From assembly GCF_030056665.1 (NCBI RefSeq), contig NZ_JASHIG010000019.1: a stretch of DNA of 64,000 nt; one strand, given 5' to 3'. Source of the DNA: Flectobacillus roseus (GTDB lineage Bacteria; Bacteroidota; Bacteroidia; Cytophagales; Spirosomataceae). A program made the position numbers and the translations under genes. Every line of letters begins with the position of its first letter. The first letter of the stretch is position 1. The notes beneath the pieces are model-generated. The model was not told where the DNA came from. It ran no database searches and saw only the letters and a program-made list of their open reading frames with translations. Of this stretch, positions 7,560-15,714 are shown piece after piece.

Positions 7560-7579
7560 AAAATTAAGGTGTTTATCTA

Positions 7580-8137
7580 TTAAACGAACATATCTACTAG
7601 TGCTTGCAATTCATCCTTTGAACCTTGAGAATCAGTATAGAAATACCATTCATTTCCTGATTTCTTGATTCTGGCAAACACAAGTGCATTTTCAGCATTG
7701 TGTGAACTGTCCAAGTCATAGTTTACTACTTCTGACTTGGTATCCATATCCACTATACGTATGTAGGCATCACGCAACATCCCAAACGAATGATTACGAA
7801 GTTGCGCTTGGTGAATAGTTACACAGATACATATTTCTGTTGCGTTAGGATGAATATTATCTAAGTTTGCTAAAATAGCCTCATCGTCATCATTATCGCT
7901 ACCTGTACGATTGTCACCCGTGTGTTGAACAGAGCCATCTGGAGCTTTTAAATTGTTATAAAAAACAAAATACTCATCCGATAAGAGTTTGCCGTTAGCT
8001 CCAAGGATAAAGACTGATGCGTCTAAGTCTACAGGAATAGAAGCGTATTCCCAGCCAAGCCCAATCATCAGTTTGTTGAGCTTTGTCATTGATTTTGATA
8101 GGTTTATTGAACCGCCTTTTTTGAGATTGATTGCCAT
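7580..8137 (-). CDS. TerD family stress protein (first copy)
   Basis: 185-residue TerD-domain protein close to the canonical length. It begins MAINLKKGGSINLSK as typical members do. Clear acidic metal-binding elements are present: VDLDASVFIL, the DGSVQHTGDNRTG segment and the acidic run DNDDDEAI. The family folds as a beta-sandwich that binds two calcium ions. It lies between a PspA-like coiled-coil gene (82 bases upstream) and a second TerD gene (20 bases downstream) on the same strand, and the three are probably one transcript. The combination points to an envelope or metal stress module. No TerB, TerC or TerF gene is present in the window, so it is not the full tellurite-resistance operon. 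Confidence 0.9.
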   Translation of the reverse strand: MAINLKKGGSINLSKSMTKLNKLMIGLGWEYASIPVDLDASVFILGANGKLLSDEYFVFYNNLKAPDGSVQHTGDNRTGSDNDDDEAILANLDNIHPNATEICICVTIHQAQLRNHSFGMLRDAYIRIVDMDTKSEVVNYDLDSSHNAENALVFARIKKSGNEWYFYTDSQGSKDELQALVDMFV

Positions 8138-8219
8138 GTTGTTTTGAGTTTAAGTATTTTTAAAATAGGAAACAGGTATGTGGCTTTGACTACATCTGAT
8201 AAAAATGTATGACTCTTGC

Positions 8220-8996
8220 CTATTTAAAGAAATCGTCGATTTTTTTCTGTTTATCGCTTTGTGGTTTTTCTGTCGGAGTATCTTTTTTTTTACTAAAAAA
8301 GTCTTCTATTTTCTTGGCTTGTTTATCAGTTATTTTCAAATCTTTTTCAGATTTAAGTTTTTCCCAGTCTTTTTCGATACTTTGCTGAAAAGCAATTTCT
8401 TCAAATGCTTTTTTGATGATGGTATCATTTTGTTGCAATTCTTCTCGCATGCTTCGCTCATCTTCTTTGATTTGAAACTGCTGCTCCAAGGCTGAAATTT
8501 GCTCTAGTGCTGAGGCATTTTCCTGATTTTGAACACCTTCTACTAGTTTTTGCGTTTTAGCCGCTTCAACTTTGGCAATAAGCATCTGACCTTTTAGTCG
8601 AGTAGACTCTAGGCGAAATTGTAAATCCTGATGTTGCGCTTCGAGTTGATGAAGTAATTGTTGGGCTTGTGCCAACAAGGTTTTATACTCACTGATACGT
8701 TCATCGACGAGTGATTTTTTACGTAACCATTGTTGAGCTTGTTCCTCATTGCCAGTTTGTAACGATTTTTGTGCAGCCTGATACAGTTGATTCGCTTGCC
8801 CTTGTAGTTCCTCCGCTTTGGCGAGAAGACTATGATAATTATTTTGGGCAACCTTTTTTACTTGTTCAGCATCGGCAATCGCTTTAATGAGTTCTTTTTC
8901 GGCCAAAGCCAACAAAACGTTTGGGTCTTGAGGGTTAGGGTCGGTGGAGGACTTTTTTTCATGGTTAAATAGGATTTGTAGTAAGTCAGACCACAT
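8220..8996 (-). CDS. PspA/IM30-like coiled-coil protein
   Basis: 258-residue protein, almost entirely charged and helical with long Gln/Glu/Lys/Ala heptad-like stretches (about residues 28-190), consistent with a PspA/IM30 (ESCRT-III-like) membrane-stress protein. The N-terminus MWSDLLQILFNHEKKS could be an amphipathic membrane-binding helix. The C-terminal tail carries the same motif twice, AKKIEDFF (near 227) and QKKIDDFFK (the very end), separated by a Lys/Pro-rich linker. PspA-like genes are known to occur with TerD genes. It is the first gene of the three-gene minus-strand set. The family assignment rests on coiled-coil pattern and context, so it is less certain than for the TerD genes. 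Confidence 0.7.
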   Translation of the reverse strand: MWSDLLQILFNHEKKSSTDPNPQDPNVLLALAEKELIKAIADAEQVKKVAQNNYHSLLAKAEELQGQANQLYQAAQKSLQTGNEEQAQQWLRKKSLVDERISEYKTLLAQAQQLLHQLEAQHQDLQFRLESTRLKGQMLIAKVEAAKTQKLVEGVQNQENASALEQISALEQQFQIKEDERSMREELQQNDTIIKKAFEEIAFQQSIEKDWEKLKSEKDLKITDKQAKKIEDFFSKKKDTPTEKPQSDKQKKIDDFFK

Positions 8997-9154
8997 TTTA
9001 AATCATGTTTTGGTTTATTTGTTCGAAATTTAGCAGGTTTAATGCTGAACTAACAAGCAAAATCGGGATGATTGGTTGCTAGTATGGATGATGTGCTGTA
9101 GCTTTGGATGGAATCAAAAATAAATGTACAGGAATCAAACACTCTTCTAAATAT

Positions 9155-9742
9155 ATGGAAAAAATTGGATTAGCATTCGAAAAGTTCGATAATTACAACA
9201 AACAAGATCCTAATGTATTTGTGTGGGATGGTGAAACCTATCCACAAGAATATTTTATGGCCTTGAAATGTTCAGATTGGGTACTGAAACTAGATCCTCA
9301 GGCAAGTGAAGAACTTCAATTAGCTTCGAGAAGTCAACATATTGGACGTTGGAGCATTCCTCGCAATACTTATCCTGAGGGGAAAGTGGGATATTTGACT
9401 TGGCGAAAGGATTTAGGAAAGTTTCATGCTGAAACTGCCGCTCAAATCCTTGGAGAGGTAGGCTACGAAGAATCATTAATAGAAAGAGTAAAGCAAATTA
9501 TTACAAAACAAAAAATAAAGCAGGATGCCGATGTGCAAACTATCGAGAATGCGCTTTGTTTGGTGTTTTTAGAGTTTCAATATGAAGCATTTTTTCAAAA
9601 ACATGACGATGAAAAAATGATCGAAATTATCAGAAAATCATTGTTGAAGATGGATGCCCACGGACATAGTTTTGCTCTACAATTGTCTTACAGTGAAAAA
9701 GGATTAGCTTTAATTCAGAAAGCCTTGGAGAGATTGGGCTAG
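9155..9742 (+). CDS. DUF4202 family protein
   Basis: 195-residue soluble protein. The start ATG at 9155 gives MEKIGLAFEKFDNYNKQDPN, which fits the DUF4202 N-terminal pattern; an upstream in-frame TTG at 9104 adds residues that do not. Further landmarks are a conserved HIGRWSIPRNTYPEGKVGYL stretch, WRKDLGKFHAE, and DVQTIENALCLVFLEFQYEA with conserved acidic and His residues. From memory DUF4202 is an all-helical domain of unknown function; the conserved His, Asp and Glu positions suggest a metal site, which is inference. It is transcribed away from the TerD module and ends at a bidirectional terminator repeat shared with the convergent amidohydrolase. Confidence 0.8.
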   Translation: MEKIGLAFEKFDNYNKQDPNVFVWDGETYPQEYFMALKCSDWVLKLDPQASEELQLASRSQHIGRWSIPRNTYPEGKVGYLTWRKDLGKFHAETAAQILGEVGYEESLIERVKQIITKQKIKQDADVQTIENALCLVFLEFQYEAFFQKHDDEKMIEIIRKSLLKMDAHGHSFALQLSYSEKGLALIQKALERLG

Positions 9743-9800
9743 GAGAAAAATATGATTGATTTCCACAAGTAGAGACGTAATACTTTGAGTCTTAAGCTAT

Positions 9801-9839
9801 CAAAAAAAGCGGTCGAAATATTATTTTCGACCGCTTTTG
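9801..9839. terminator. Bidirectional terminator repeat, copy b
   Basis: AAAAAGCGGTCGAAA and TTTTCGACCGCTTTT arms lie between the convergent DUF4202 and amidohydrolase genes. The companion palindrome of the composite repeat, AGAGACGTAA...TTTGAGTCT, lies at 9771-9792, in the opposite orientation to copies c, d, g and h. Confidence 0.9.
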
Positions 9840-9902
9840 TATTTCTAAATTTCGAGGTGACTTATGTTGCGAAGATTCAGAAGTTTATAAGCAATACCTA
9901 TT

Positions 9903-11183
9903 TTATTGTTTATAAACTACGCCATCTTTCATTACGAAGCTCACTTTACGCATTTGAGTAATGTCTTGTAATGGATTGCCATCAGTAGCAATAATATCAG
10001 CGAATTTACCTGCTTCGATAGAGCCTAGATCTTTTTCAACACCTAAAATTTTAGCTGGTGTTACTGTAGCTGCTTGAATGGCTTCGATTGCTGGCATACC
10101 TGCTTCTACCATATATTGAAATTCGTAGGCATTTAATCCATGCAAAGACACGCCCGAGTCTGTACCAAAGGCAATTTTTACACCTGCTTTGTATGCTTTT
10201 CCAAACATATTTTGGATAAGTGGTCCTGTTTCCAAAGCTTTTGGAACTACCAGAGGATGATAATAGCCAGGGACTTTAGCAGAGTCGGCAACAGTTTTAC
10301 CAGCCAAGATTGTAGCCACTAGGTAAGTACCTTTTTGCTTCATAATTTCAATGGCTTCATCGTCCATAAAAGTACCATGTTCGATAGTTGTTACGCCAGC
10401 TTTAGCTGCACGCTTGATACCTTCAGCACCATGTGCGTGAGCTGCCACGTGATATCCATAGTCTTTGGCTGTTTTGATGATTGCTTCCAGCTCGTCTTCT
10501 TGAAACTGTGGTGATTTTCCATTTTTAGCAATACTCAAAACACCCCCTGTTGCGGTGATTTTGATACAGTCAGAGCCATCTTTATAGCGCTGACGAACGG
10601 CCTGACGAGCCTCCTCAGCACCGTTGATTACGCCCGTAACCATATGCGGATCTGGCGTGTAGTTTTCGCTTAAAGCATTGGTTGGATCACCATGGCCTCC
10701 TGTAGTAGCAATGGTTCTACCAGCGGTATAAATACGTGGGCCTACTGCAATACCTTTGCTGATCGCATTGCGAAGCGAAATATTGACTCCTGAACCGCCC
10801 AAGTCGCGAACAGAAGTAAAGCCAGCCATTAATGTAGTCTTGGCATTGCGAGCTGCTTCAAAAGCCACATCTGCTTGATTAAATTGATAGCGTTTTACCA
10901 ACTGGTCTTTACTGGTTTCACCTTCAATATGCACGTGCATATCTGTTAGTCCTGGCATAACGGTTTTTGACTTTAGGTCAATGACCTTATCAGTCCCTTT
11001 AGGCGCAAGATATCCTGTTTGCACGCCTGTAACTCTTTTGCCCTCGACTATTATAGTCACTTGACTTTGGGTATTACCCTTGGTAACATCGATAAATGTA
11101 CCGCAATGAAGCAGTGTGCGTTGAGCCAATGAAGCAGTACTGAAAATCGCAATAGCGGCGATGGTCTGTAACGTTTTTTTCAT
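9903..11183 (-). CDS. Exported metal-dependent amidohydrolase
   Basis: 426-residue member of the amidohydrolase superfamily (imidazolonepropionase / Xaa-Pro dipeptidase-like group). The ATG at 11183 gives a clean signal peptide MKKTLQTIAAIAIFSTASLAQ; a longer in-frame start at 11210 would bury it. Metal and catalytic motifs are all present: DMHVHIEG, GGHGDPTN, a Lys in CIKITATGG (bridging, likely carboxylated), HAHGAEG, IEHGTF and FGTDSGV. Such periplasmic enzymes hydrolyse cyclic amides or C-terminal residues of peptides; the substrate is unknown. The gene stands alone and converges on DUF4202. A clear paralogue lies at 20491-21771. Confidence 0.9.
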   Translation of the reverse strand: MKKTLQTIAAIAIFSTASLAQRTLLHCGTFIDVTKGNTQSQVTIIVEGKRVTGVQTGYLAPKGTDKVIDLKSKTVMPGLTDMHVHIEGETSKDQLVKRYQFNQADVAFEAARNAKTTLMAGFTSVRDLGGSGVNISLRNAISKGIAVGPRIYTAGRTIATTGGHGDPTNALSENYTPDPHMVTGVINGAEEARQAVRQRYKDGSDCIKITATGGVLSIAKNGKSPQFQEDELEAIIKTAKDYGYHVAAHAHGAEGIKRAAKAGVTTIEHGTFMDDEAIEIMKQKGTYLVATILAGKTVADSAKVPGYYHPLVVPKALETGPLIQNMFGKAYKAGVKIAFGTDSGVSLHGLNAYEFQYMVEAGMPAIEAIQAATVTPAKILGVEKDLGSIEAGKFADIIATDGNPLQDITQMRKVSFVMKDGVVYKQ

Positions 11184-11576
11184 GTTTGTTAATAAAGGTA
11201 GTTTAGCCAAAATGGCGGTGAAAATTGTGATGTCTGTAAACCTATCATAAAATCAATATTTATGATACCACTTTCTAAAAATAAGAATTCGGTTTTATAA
11301 AATCGAAAAATGTCGCTTCTTTTTGAAAAAGAGATGATTTTTTCTCGTCATTCGAGCTTTTGGGCGTAACTTAGGGGTCTAATTCTTTTGAAATAAGCAA
11401 TTACTCAATTTAGTATATTGATTTTGTCGAGTATTATTGTGTAAAGCTTGCTAAAAAGGGTAAAAAAACGCTATTGAATCAAGAAAAAGTGTGGGTTTGA
11501 GAAAGCCTTTGTTAATCAAAAACTTAATAAAATTACCGAGATCACTGTTGATTTTGGTAGAAATTGGAGGGCCAAG
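11184..11576. other. Divergent intergenic region
   Basis: About 390 A+T-rich bases lie between the amidohydrolase and metZ, which are transcribed away from each other, so both promoters should be here. I looked for a SAM-type riboswitch core ahead of metZ and saw none, and no hairpin plus T-run attenuator either. Nothing else is recognisable. Confidence 0.5.
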
Positions 11577-12749
11577 ATGAAGAAACAAACTAAAGCCATC
11601 AGAATTCAGGCAGAACGCTCACACAATCGTGAACATTCAGTGCCATTGTACCTTACTTCAAGTTTTACTTTTGAAGATGTTGAGCAAGGAAGAGCCATTT
11701 TTGCAGAAGAAATGGAAGGTAACATTTACTCTCGTTATATGAATCCTAACGTGGATGAGTTCGTTGAGAAAATGTGTATGCTCGAAAACACAGAAGATGG
11801 ACTTGCTTTTGCCTCTGGAATGGCAGCTAACTTCGCAGCGATGGCAGCCTTATTACAGCAAGGTGACCACGTGGTAGCCTCAAAAGCTTTGTTTGGTTCG
11901 GCTATTCAGATTTTGAGTAAAATCACTACTAAATGGGGCATTACTTGCACTTATGTAGATGGACATAATATTGAGGAATGGGAAAATGCTATTCAACCTA
12001 ATACCAAGTTTTTGTTTTGTGAAAGTCCGTCAAACCCTGGTTTGGATTTGATTGACCTTGAGGCAATCGCGCAACTAAAAGCAAAACATAATTTGATTTT
12101 GGCGGTAGATAACTGTTTTGCTACGCCAGTGATTCAAACACCTGCTGATTGGGGTGCTGATTTAGTGATTCACTCAGCTACGAAATATATCGACGGACAA
12201 GGTCGTGTTTTGGGTGGGGTAGTTTGTGGTCGTGCCGACTTGATTAAGGAAATTCGTTTCTTCGCTCGTCATACAGGTCCATCTATGTCGCCATTCAATG
12301 CTTGGATTTTATCGAAAAGTTTAGAGTTGATTCACCTTCGTATGGAGAAGCATTCGGAAAATGCTTACAAATTGGCTTCAGCGTTGGAAGGAAATGAAGC
12401 TTTAAATTCGGTAAAATATCCATTCTTAACTTCACATCCTCAATACGAATTAGCGAAAAAGCAAATGAAGATGGGTGGAGCAATCATGACGATGGATGTA
12501 AAAGGCGGTTTTGAGGTAGTGAATAAAATGTCAAAACACTTGAAGATTGCGTCTATTTCGCCAAACTTAGGAGATACTCGTACCATTATCACTCACCCAG
12601 CGTCGACGACGCACTCAAAATTAAGTGCTGAACAACGTGCTGAGGTGGGTATCACCGACGGCTTGGTTCGTATTGCGGTAGGTTTGGAGTCTGTAGAAGA
12701 TTTGATAGCTGATTTCCAACAAGCTTTGGAAAAAGCCATTGCTGAATAA
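11577..12749 (+). CDS. metZ: O-succinylhomoserine sulfhydrylase-type enzyme
   Basis: 390-residue Cys/Met metabolism PLP enzyme. Landmarks are YSRYMNPNVDEFVEKMCMLE, the FASGMAAN substrate loop, DNCFATP with the ring-N aspartate (about 178), and HSATKYIDGQGRVLGGVV, in which Lys203 should bind PLP. The YIDGQGR sequence after the lysine is typical of MetZ, which makes homocysteine from O-succinylhomoserine and sulfide. The family also contains cystathionine gamma-synthase, cystathionine beta-lyase and methionine gamma-lyase, so the exact reaction is probable rather than proven. It is followed by a hairpin, so the nuoH gene downstream is likely a separate unit. Confidence 0.82.
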   Translation: MKKQTKAIRIQAERSHNREHSVPLYLTSSFTFEDVEQGRAIFAEEMEGNIYSRYMNPNVDEFVEKMCMLENTEDGLAFASGMAANFAAMAALLQQGDHVVASKALFGSAIQILSKITTKWGITCTYVDGHNIEEWENAIQPNTKFLFCESPSNPGLDLIDLEAIAQLKAKHNLILAVDNCFATPVIQTPADWGADLVIHSATKYIDGQGRVLGGVVCGRADLIKEIRFFARHTGPSMSPFNAWILSKSLELIHLRMEKHSENAYKLASALEGNEALNSVKYPFLTSHPQYELAKKQMKMGGAIMTMDVKGGFEVVNKMSKHLKIASISPNLGDTRTIITHPASTTHSKLSAEQRAEVGITDGLVRIAVGLESVEDLIADFQQALEKAIAE

Positions 12750-12763
12750 TAATGTTTTTGAGC

Positions 12764-12798
12764 AAAAGAATATTTGAGCTTAATTCAAATGTTCTTTT
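12764..12798 (+). terminator. Hairpin terminator after metZ
   Basis: AAAAGAATATTTGA pairs with TCAAATGTTCTTTT around a 7-base loop (one mismatch), with T residues at the end of the right arm. Confidence 0.6.
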
Positions 12799-12829
12799 CC
12801 TCAACGACGAAATATTAAAAGAATAAGAT

Positions 12830-13921
12830 ATGTTCGTTGCATTACTAATTTGTTTGAGTCTTGTTTTAGCAAATGTTGTGATTGGTGTTTACACCGAACG
12901 TAAGGTCTCCGCCTTCATGCAAGACCGTTTGGGACCTATGGTTGTAGGAAAATACGGTTCACTTCAATTGATTGCAGACTTGGTCAAACTTTTGTTGAAA
13001 GAAGATATTGTGCCCAAACTAGCAGACAAGTGGTTGTTTTTAGCAGCACCTTGTATGATTTTTGTGGCAATTTTTGCGGGTTTTGCGGTAATACCGCTGG
13101 GGCCAGGAGAATATTTGCAAGGTTCACAAGCACAAATTGGTGTATTCTATCTTTTGGCGATTGTCTCAATAGATATTATTGGAGTTTTGATGGCAGGATG
13201 GTCTTCAAACAATAAATATTCATTGTTAGGAGCGATGCGTTCGGTTGCTCAAATCGTATCGTATGAGATTCCATTGGGCTTGTCGGTTTTATGTGTGGTG
13301 ATGGTTTCTCAAACCTTAAATCTACAAGAAATAAGTACACAACAAGGTATTTTTTCAGGACATGATAATTACCTTTTTGGACTAAAATCTTTAGGAATCG
13401 ATGTAACGCAAGTGGGAGGGTTTTTGACTTGGAATATTTTCAGAGTTCCGTTCTTCTTAGGGGTGTTTATTATTTTTTTTATCGCTTCTTTGGCAGAATG
13501 TAACCGTGCACCTTTTGACTTACCCGAAGCTGAGTCTGAGTTGGTGGGAGGTTTTCATACTGAGTATTCTGGCATGCGCTGGGCATTGATATTTCTTTCA
13601 GAATACGGCATGATGCTATTGGTAAGTGTCTTAGGCGTTATTCTGTTTTTGGGAGGTTGGAATTCACCTTTCCCGAATATTGGTTCTGTCAAACTAGCTA
13701 CTTGGACTTCTGGGGAGCCCGGCTCTTGGTCTGGCGCAATTTGGGGATTTGTTTGGTTGTTAGCCAAAGCTTATATGCTCATTTTTGTACAAATGTGGGT
13801 GCGATGGACATTCCCTCGTTTACGTGTAGACCAGCTGATGTATCTTACATGGAAAGTACTTACACCATTTTCAATTTTGGCAGTATTTTTATCTGCTATT
13901 TGGAGAATGTTTATGATTTAA
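12830..13921 (+). CDS. nuoH: NADH-quinone oxidoreductase subunit H, stand-alone gene
   Basis: 363-residue integral membrane protein of complex I, the subunit between the quinone site and the proton-pumping arm. Recognisable family segments are YTERKVSAFMQDRLGP near the N-terminus, RSVAQIVSYEIPLGL, AECNRAPFDLPEAESELVGG with the conserved acidic loop, and a C-terminal WVRWTFPRLRVDQLMYLTWK. Several transmembrane helices are evident and the length is normal. Usually nuoH is inside the nuo operon; here it stands alone between metZ and a convergent cytochrome c gene, so the other subunits must be elsewhere. A shared terminator repeat follows 30 bases after the stop. Confidence 0.95.
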   Translation: MFVALLICLSLVLANVVIGVYTERKVSAFMQDRLGPMVVGKYGSLQLIADLVKLLLKEDIVPKLADKWLFLAAPCMIFVAIFAGFAVIPLGPGEYLQGSQAQIGVFYLLAIVSIDIIGVLMAGWSSNNKYSLLGAMRSVAQIVSYEIPLGLSVLCVVMVSQTLNLQEISTQQGIFSGHDNYLFGLKSLGIDVTQVGGFLTWNIFRVPFFLGVFIIFFIASLAECNRAPFDLPEAESELVGGFHTEYSGMRWALIFLSEYGMMLLVSVLGVILFLGGWNSPFPNIGSVKLATWTSGEPGSWSGAIWGFVWLLAKAYMLIFVQMWVRWTFPRLRVDQLMYLTWKVLTPFSILAVFLSAIWRMFMI

Positions 13922-13951
13922 GAAGTCATTTGCGCTAATACTAAAGTAATA

Positions 13952-13991
13952 ACAAAAAAGCGGTCGAAAATTTTTCGACCGCTTTTTTGAT
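13952..13991. terminator. Bidirectional terminator repeat, copy c
   Basis: Perfect stem AAAAAAGCGGTCGAAAA / TTTTCGACCGCTTTTTT between the convergent nuoH and cytochrome c genes. On its right the composite repeat continues: palindrome AGAAGCAGAGCATTGTTTCTCTAC (14017-14040, read as two halves around GCATTG), then a block of imperfect CACTCAAT-like octamers at about 14063-14100. Confidence 0.9.
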
Positions 13992-14114
13992 GCTAGATGT
14001 TGGATTACTCATCTCGAGAAGCAGAGCATTGTTTCTCTACCGATAAAACGTGGATTCAAAGAATAATCACTCATTCAATCAATCCCCATTCACTCAATTA
14101 AAGATGAGATTATC

Positions 14115-14579
14115 TTAAGGGTTACTTTCTTTTAAGAATGCCAAAATGTTTTTGATGTCCTCAGTGCCTAAATTAGGGAAAGCCGTCATTTGAGTACCAT
14201 TAAATTTCTTGAAAAGGTCGTTAGCGTATTTATCGCCGCCAGCCAACACTTTTTGTGGATTTTGTACCCATTTTTCAACCCAAGCCGCATCTCTACGTGA
14301 TTCGATTCCTTTCAATCCTGGGCCTACTACAACTTCGTCGGTTGAAGCGTGGCAAGCTGCACAGTTGTTTGTGAAAATTTCTTTACCTTTTGTAGCTTCT
14401 GCTGAAAGTGCTGCTGGAGCTGCTGCCACAGGATTTGCTCCTGTTGTAGTACCAGCCGCCGCTGTTTCTGCTTGACTAGGCATCATCGCAAATGCCAACA
14501 AAGTAAAAATAAAGCAAACTACAACTACAATTAAAAGGGTGTTTACTACACGTAGGGTTTTGAAAATTTTGTTTTCCAT
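14115..14579 (-). CDS. Membrane-anchored small c-type cytochrome
   Basis: 154-residue protein: an uncleaved-looking hydrophobic helix (about residues 10-33), an Ala/Thr-rich linker, then one cytochrome c domain with the haem-attachment motif CAACH (73-77) and a probable axial methionine at Met131 (GTQMTAFPNLG). It should sit in the periplasm tethered to the inner membrane and shuttle electrons, for instance to a cbb3 or caa3 oxidase; the partner cannot be told here. The start at 14579 gives MENKIFKTLRVVNTLLIVVV; the in-frame start at 14639 only adds a doubtful leader. It is convergent with nuoH, with a shared terminator between. Confidence 0.88.
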   Translation of the reverse strand: MENKIFKTLRVVNTLLIVVVVCFIFTLLAFAMMPSQAETAAAGTTTGANPVAAAPAALSAEATKGKEIFTNNCAACHASTDEVVVGPGLKGIESRRDAAWVEKWVQNPQKVLAGGDKYANDLFKKFNGTQMTAFPNLGTEDIKNILAFLKESNP

Positions 14580-14758
14580 TTTTTTGTTTTTAGTGCCTTG
14601 GAGGAAAATAACAGGGCAAAAATAAAGATAATATCCCAATTGGGGTATATAAAGCAGGATATTTGCCTTAATTTTACGCTATATTCTATTGTTTGGTATG
14701 CAATTTCAGGAATCTGATTAGTTCCTTCAATGATATTAATTGGCTCTAAAACTGATAT

Positions 14759-15283
14759 TTATTTCTTAATAAAAGCCAATGGTATAGGCTCGCAGGGAAC
14801 TTCTCCTGTTTCTATCATTTCTTCATATTTATCAACCAGATTCCTCAAAATATCCTTAAGTGTATTCAATTGCTCAGCTCCAATTACCTCCTCGAAGTTT
14901 TGATCGATATATTCTGTACATGCTTTCCAGTCCAAAATACATCTAACTCCTAAGTCTGTGAGTTTAACAATCAGAGCACGAGCATCGCTTGGGTCTTTTT
15001 CGGTATAGACATAACCTTCATCAGCTAATTCTTTTACAAGCTTGCTCATACCTTGTTTGGTCATTCCTGCTTTCTGGGCAATTTTATTGACACTTGTACC
15101 CTCCACATCAATGTTTACTAGCGCAACAATTTGACCTACCCTGAAATTGGTATAGCCTTTATCTGTTAAAAACTTTACTGCTAATGTGGACATATATCTG
15201 TAGGAGCGATTCAACAAGCGCCCCATCAAGCGATTTTTACTCGCTTTAAACTCTTTTAGCTTAATTACATCATCTTCTGTCAT
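14759..15283 (-). CDS. MarR family transcriptional regulator
   Basis: 174-residue winged-helix regulator. The DNA-binding region is seen around residues 60-120: TSVNKIAQKAGMTKQGMSKLVKELADEGYVYTEKDPSDARALIVKLTDLG, here quoted as consecutive parts: recognition helix MTKQGMSKLVKEL and wing DPSDARALIVKLT. MarR proteins bind palindromes as dimers and usually repress adjacent efflux genes until a small hydrophobic ligand releases them. The gene is divergent from the EmrA-EmrB-TolC set. Two palindromes of MarR-operator size lie over the promoter between them, so self- and efflux-regulation is likely. Confidence 0.88.
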   Translation of the reverse strand: MTEDDVIKLKEFKASKNRLMGRLLNRSYRYMSTLAVKFLTDKGYTNFRVGQIVALVNIDVEGTSVNKIAQKAGMTKQGMSKLVKELADEGYVYTEKDPSDARALIVKLTDLGVRCILDWKACTEYIDQNFEEVIGAEQLNTLKDILRNLVDKYEEMIETGEVPCEPIPLAFIKK

Positions 15284-15507
15284 AATGATTCTAGGATAGT
15301 GTTTTGTACAAAAACAATACCTCGGTTATTCTGTGGTACATCTTATTTAAGTCATCTTGTGGGTTTAGATTCTCAAAATTACAAATTGTTACACACAATT
15401 ACAGTATTCGTTTTAAGTCTCTTTTACCAAAAAGATGAATAATCCAAGGAAATTTTGACTGTTTTTTCGTTGAATTTGAAACAAAGTTAATAAATGAAAA
15501 AATATTT

Positions 15508-15549
15508 GTCAACTTACTTGACTAATTTAGTAAACTTAGTTTACCTTTG
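15508..15549 (+). promoter_or_regulatory. Efflux promoter with two overlapping MarR-type palindromes
   Basis: TACCTTTG at 15542-15549 matches the -7 box TAnnTTTG, with a TTG about 21 bases upstream at the -33 position. Two palindromes cover it: GTCAA CTTAC TTGAC (15508-15522) and GTAAAC TTA GTTTAC (15530-15544), the latter overlapping the -7 box. This position would block RNA polymerase, as expected for a MarR repressor site. Confidence 0.65.
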
Positions 15550-15714
15550 TGTCATCAATTCACACACAAATTGAATTTTTCTCATACATATGCATCTCTT
15601 ACCATTTGATGACGCAACACAAAAGATAAGTTCGATGGGCCATTTGTAGGAATTGATTCTATAAGCATACAGCGACTAGAAGAAATACAATGATTATTTA
15701 AGATTATAAAAATT

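Noticed and set aside
8220..8260. Sliding-clamp-binding motif
   Set aside because: QKKIDDFF fits the PCNA pattern of eukaryotes and archaea, but the bacterial beta clamp binds a different consensus (QLxLF type), so the match is probably chance.
8205..8495. 96-residue Phe-rich plus-strand open frame
   Set aside because: It is antisense to the PspA-like coiled-coil gene; its Phe-rich composition is what the complement of Lys-rich coding sequence gives.
6954..8996. Phage-defence island
   Set aside because: TerD genes occur in some defence neighbourhoods, but no nuclease, NTPase or other defence gene was seen in the flanks.
11211..11576. SAM riboswitch ahead of metZ
   Set aside because: No SAM-I or SAM-II-like core or terminator/antiterminator pair was found in the leader.
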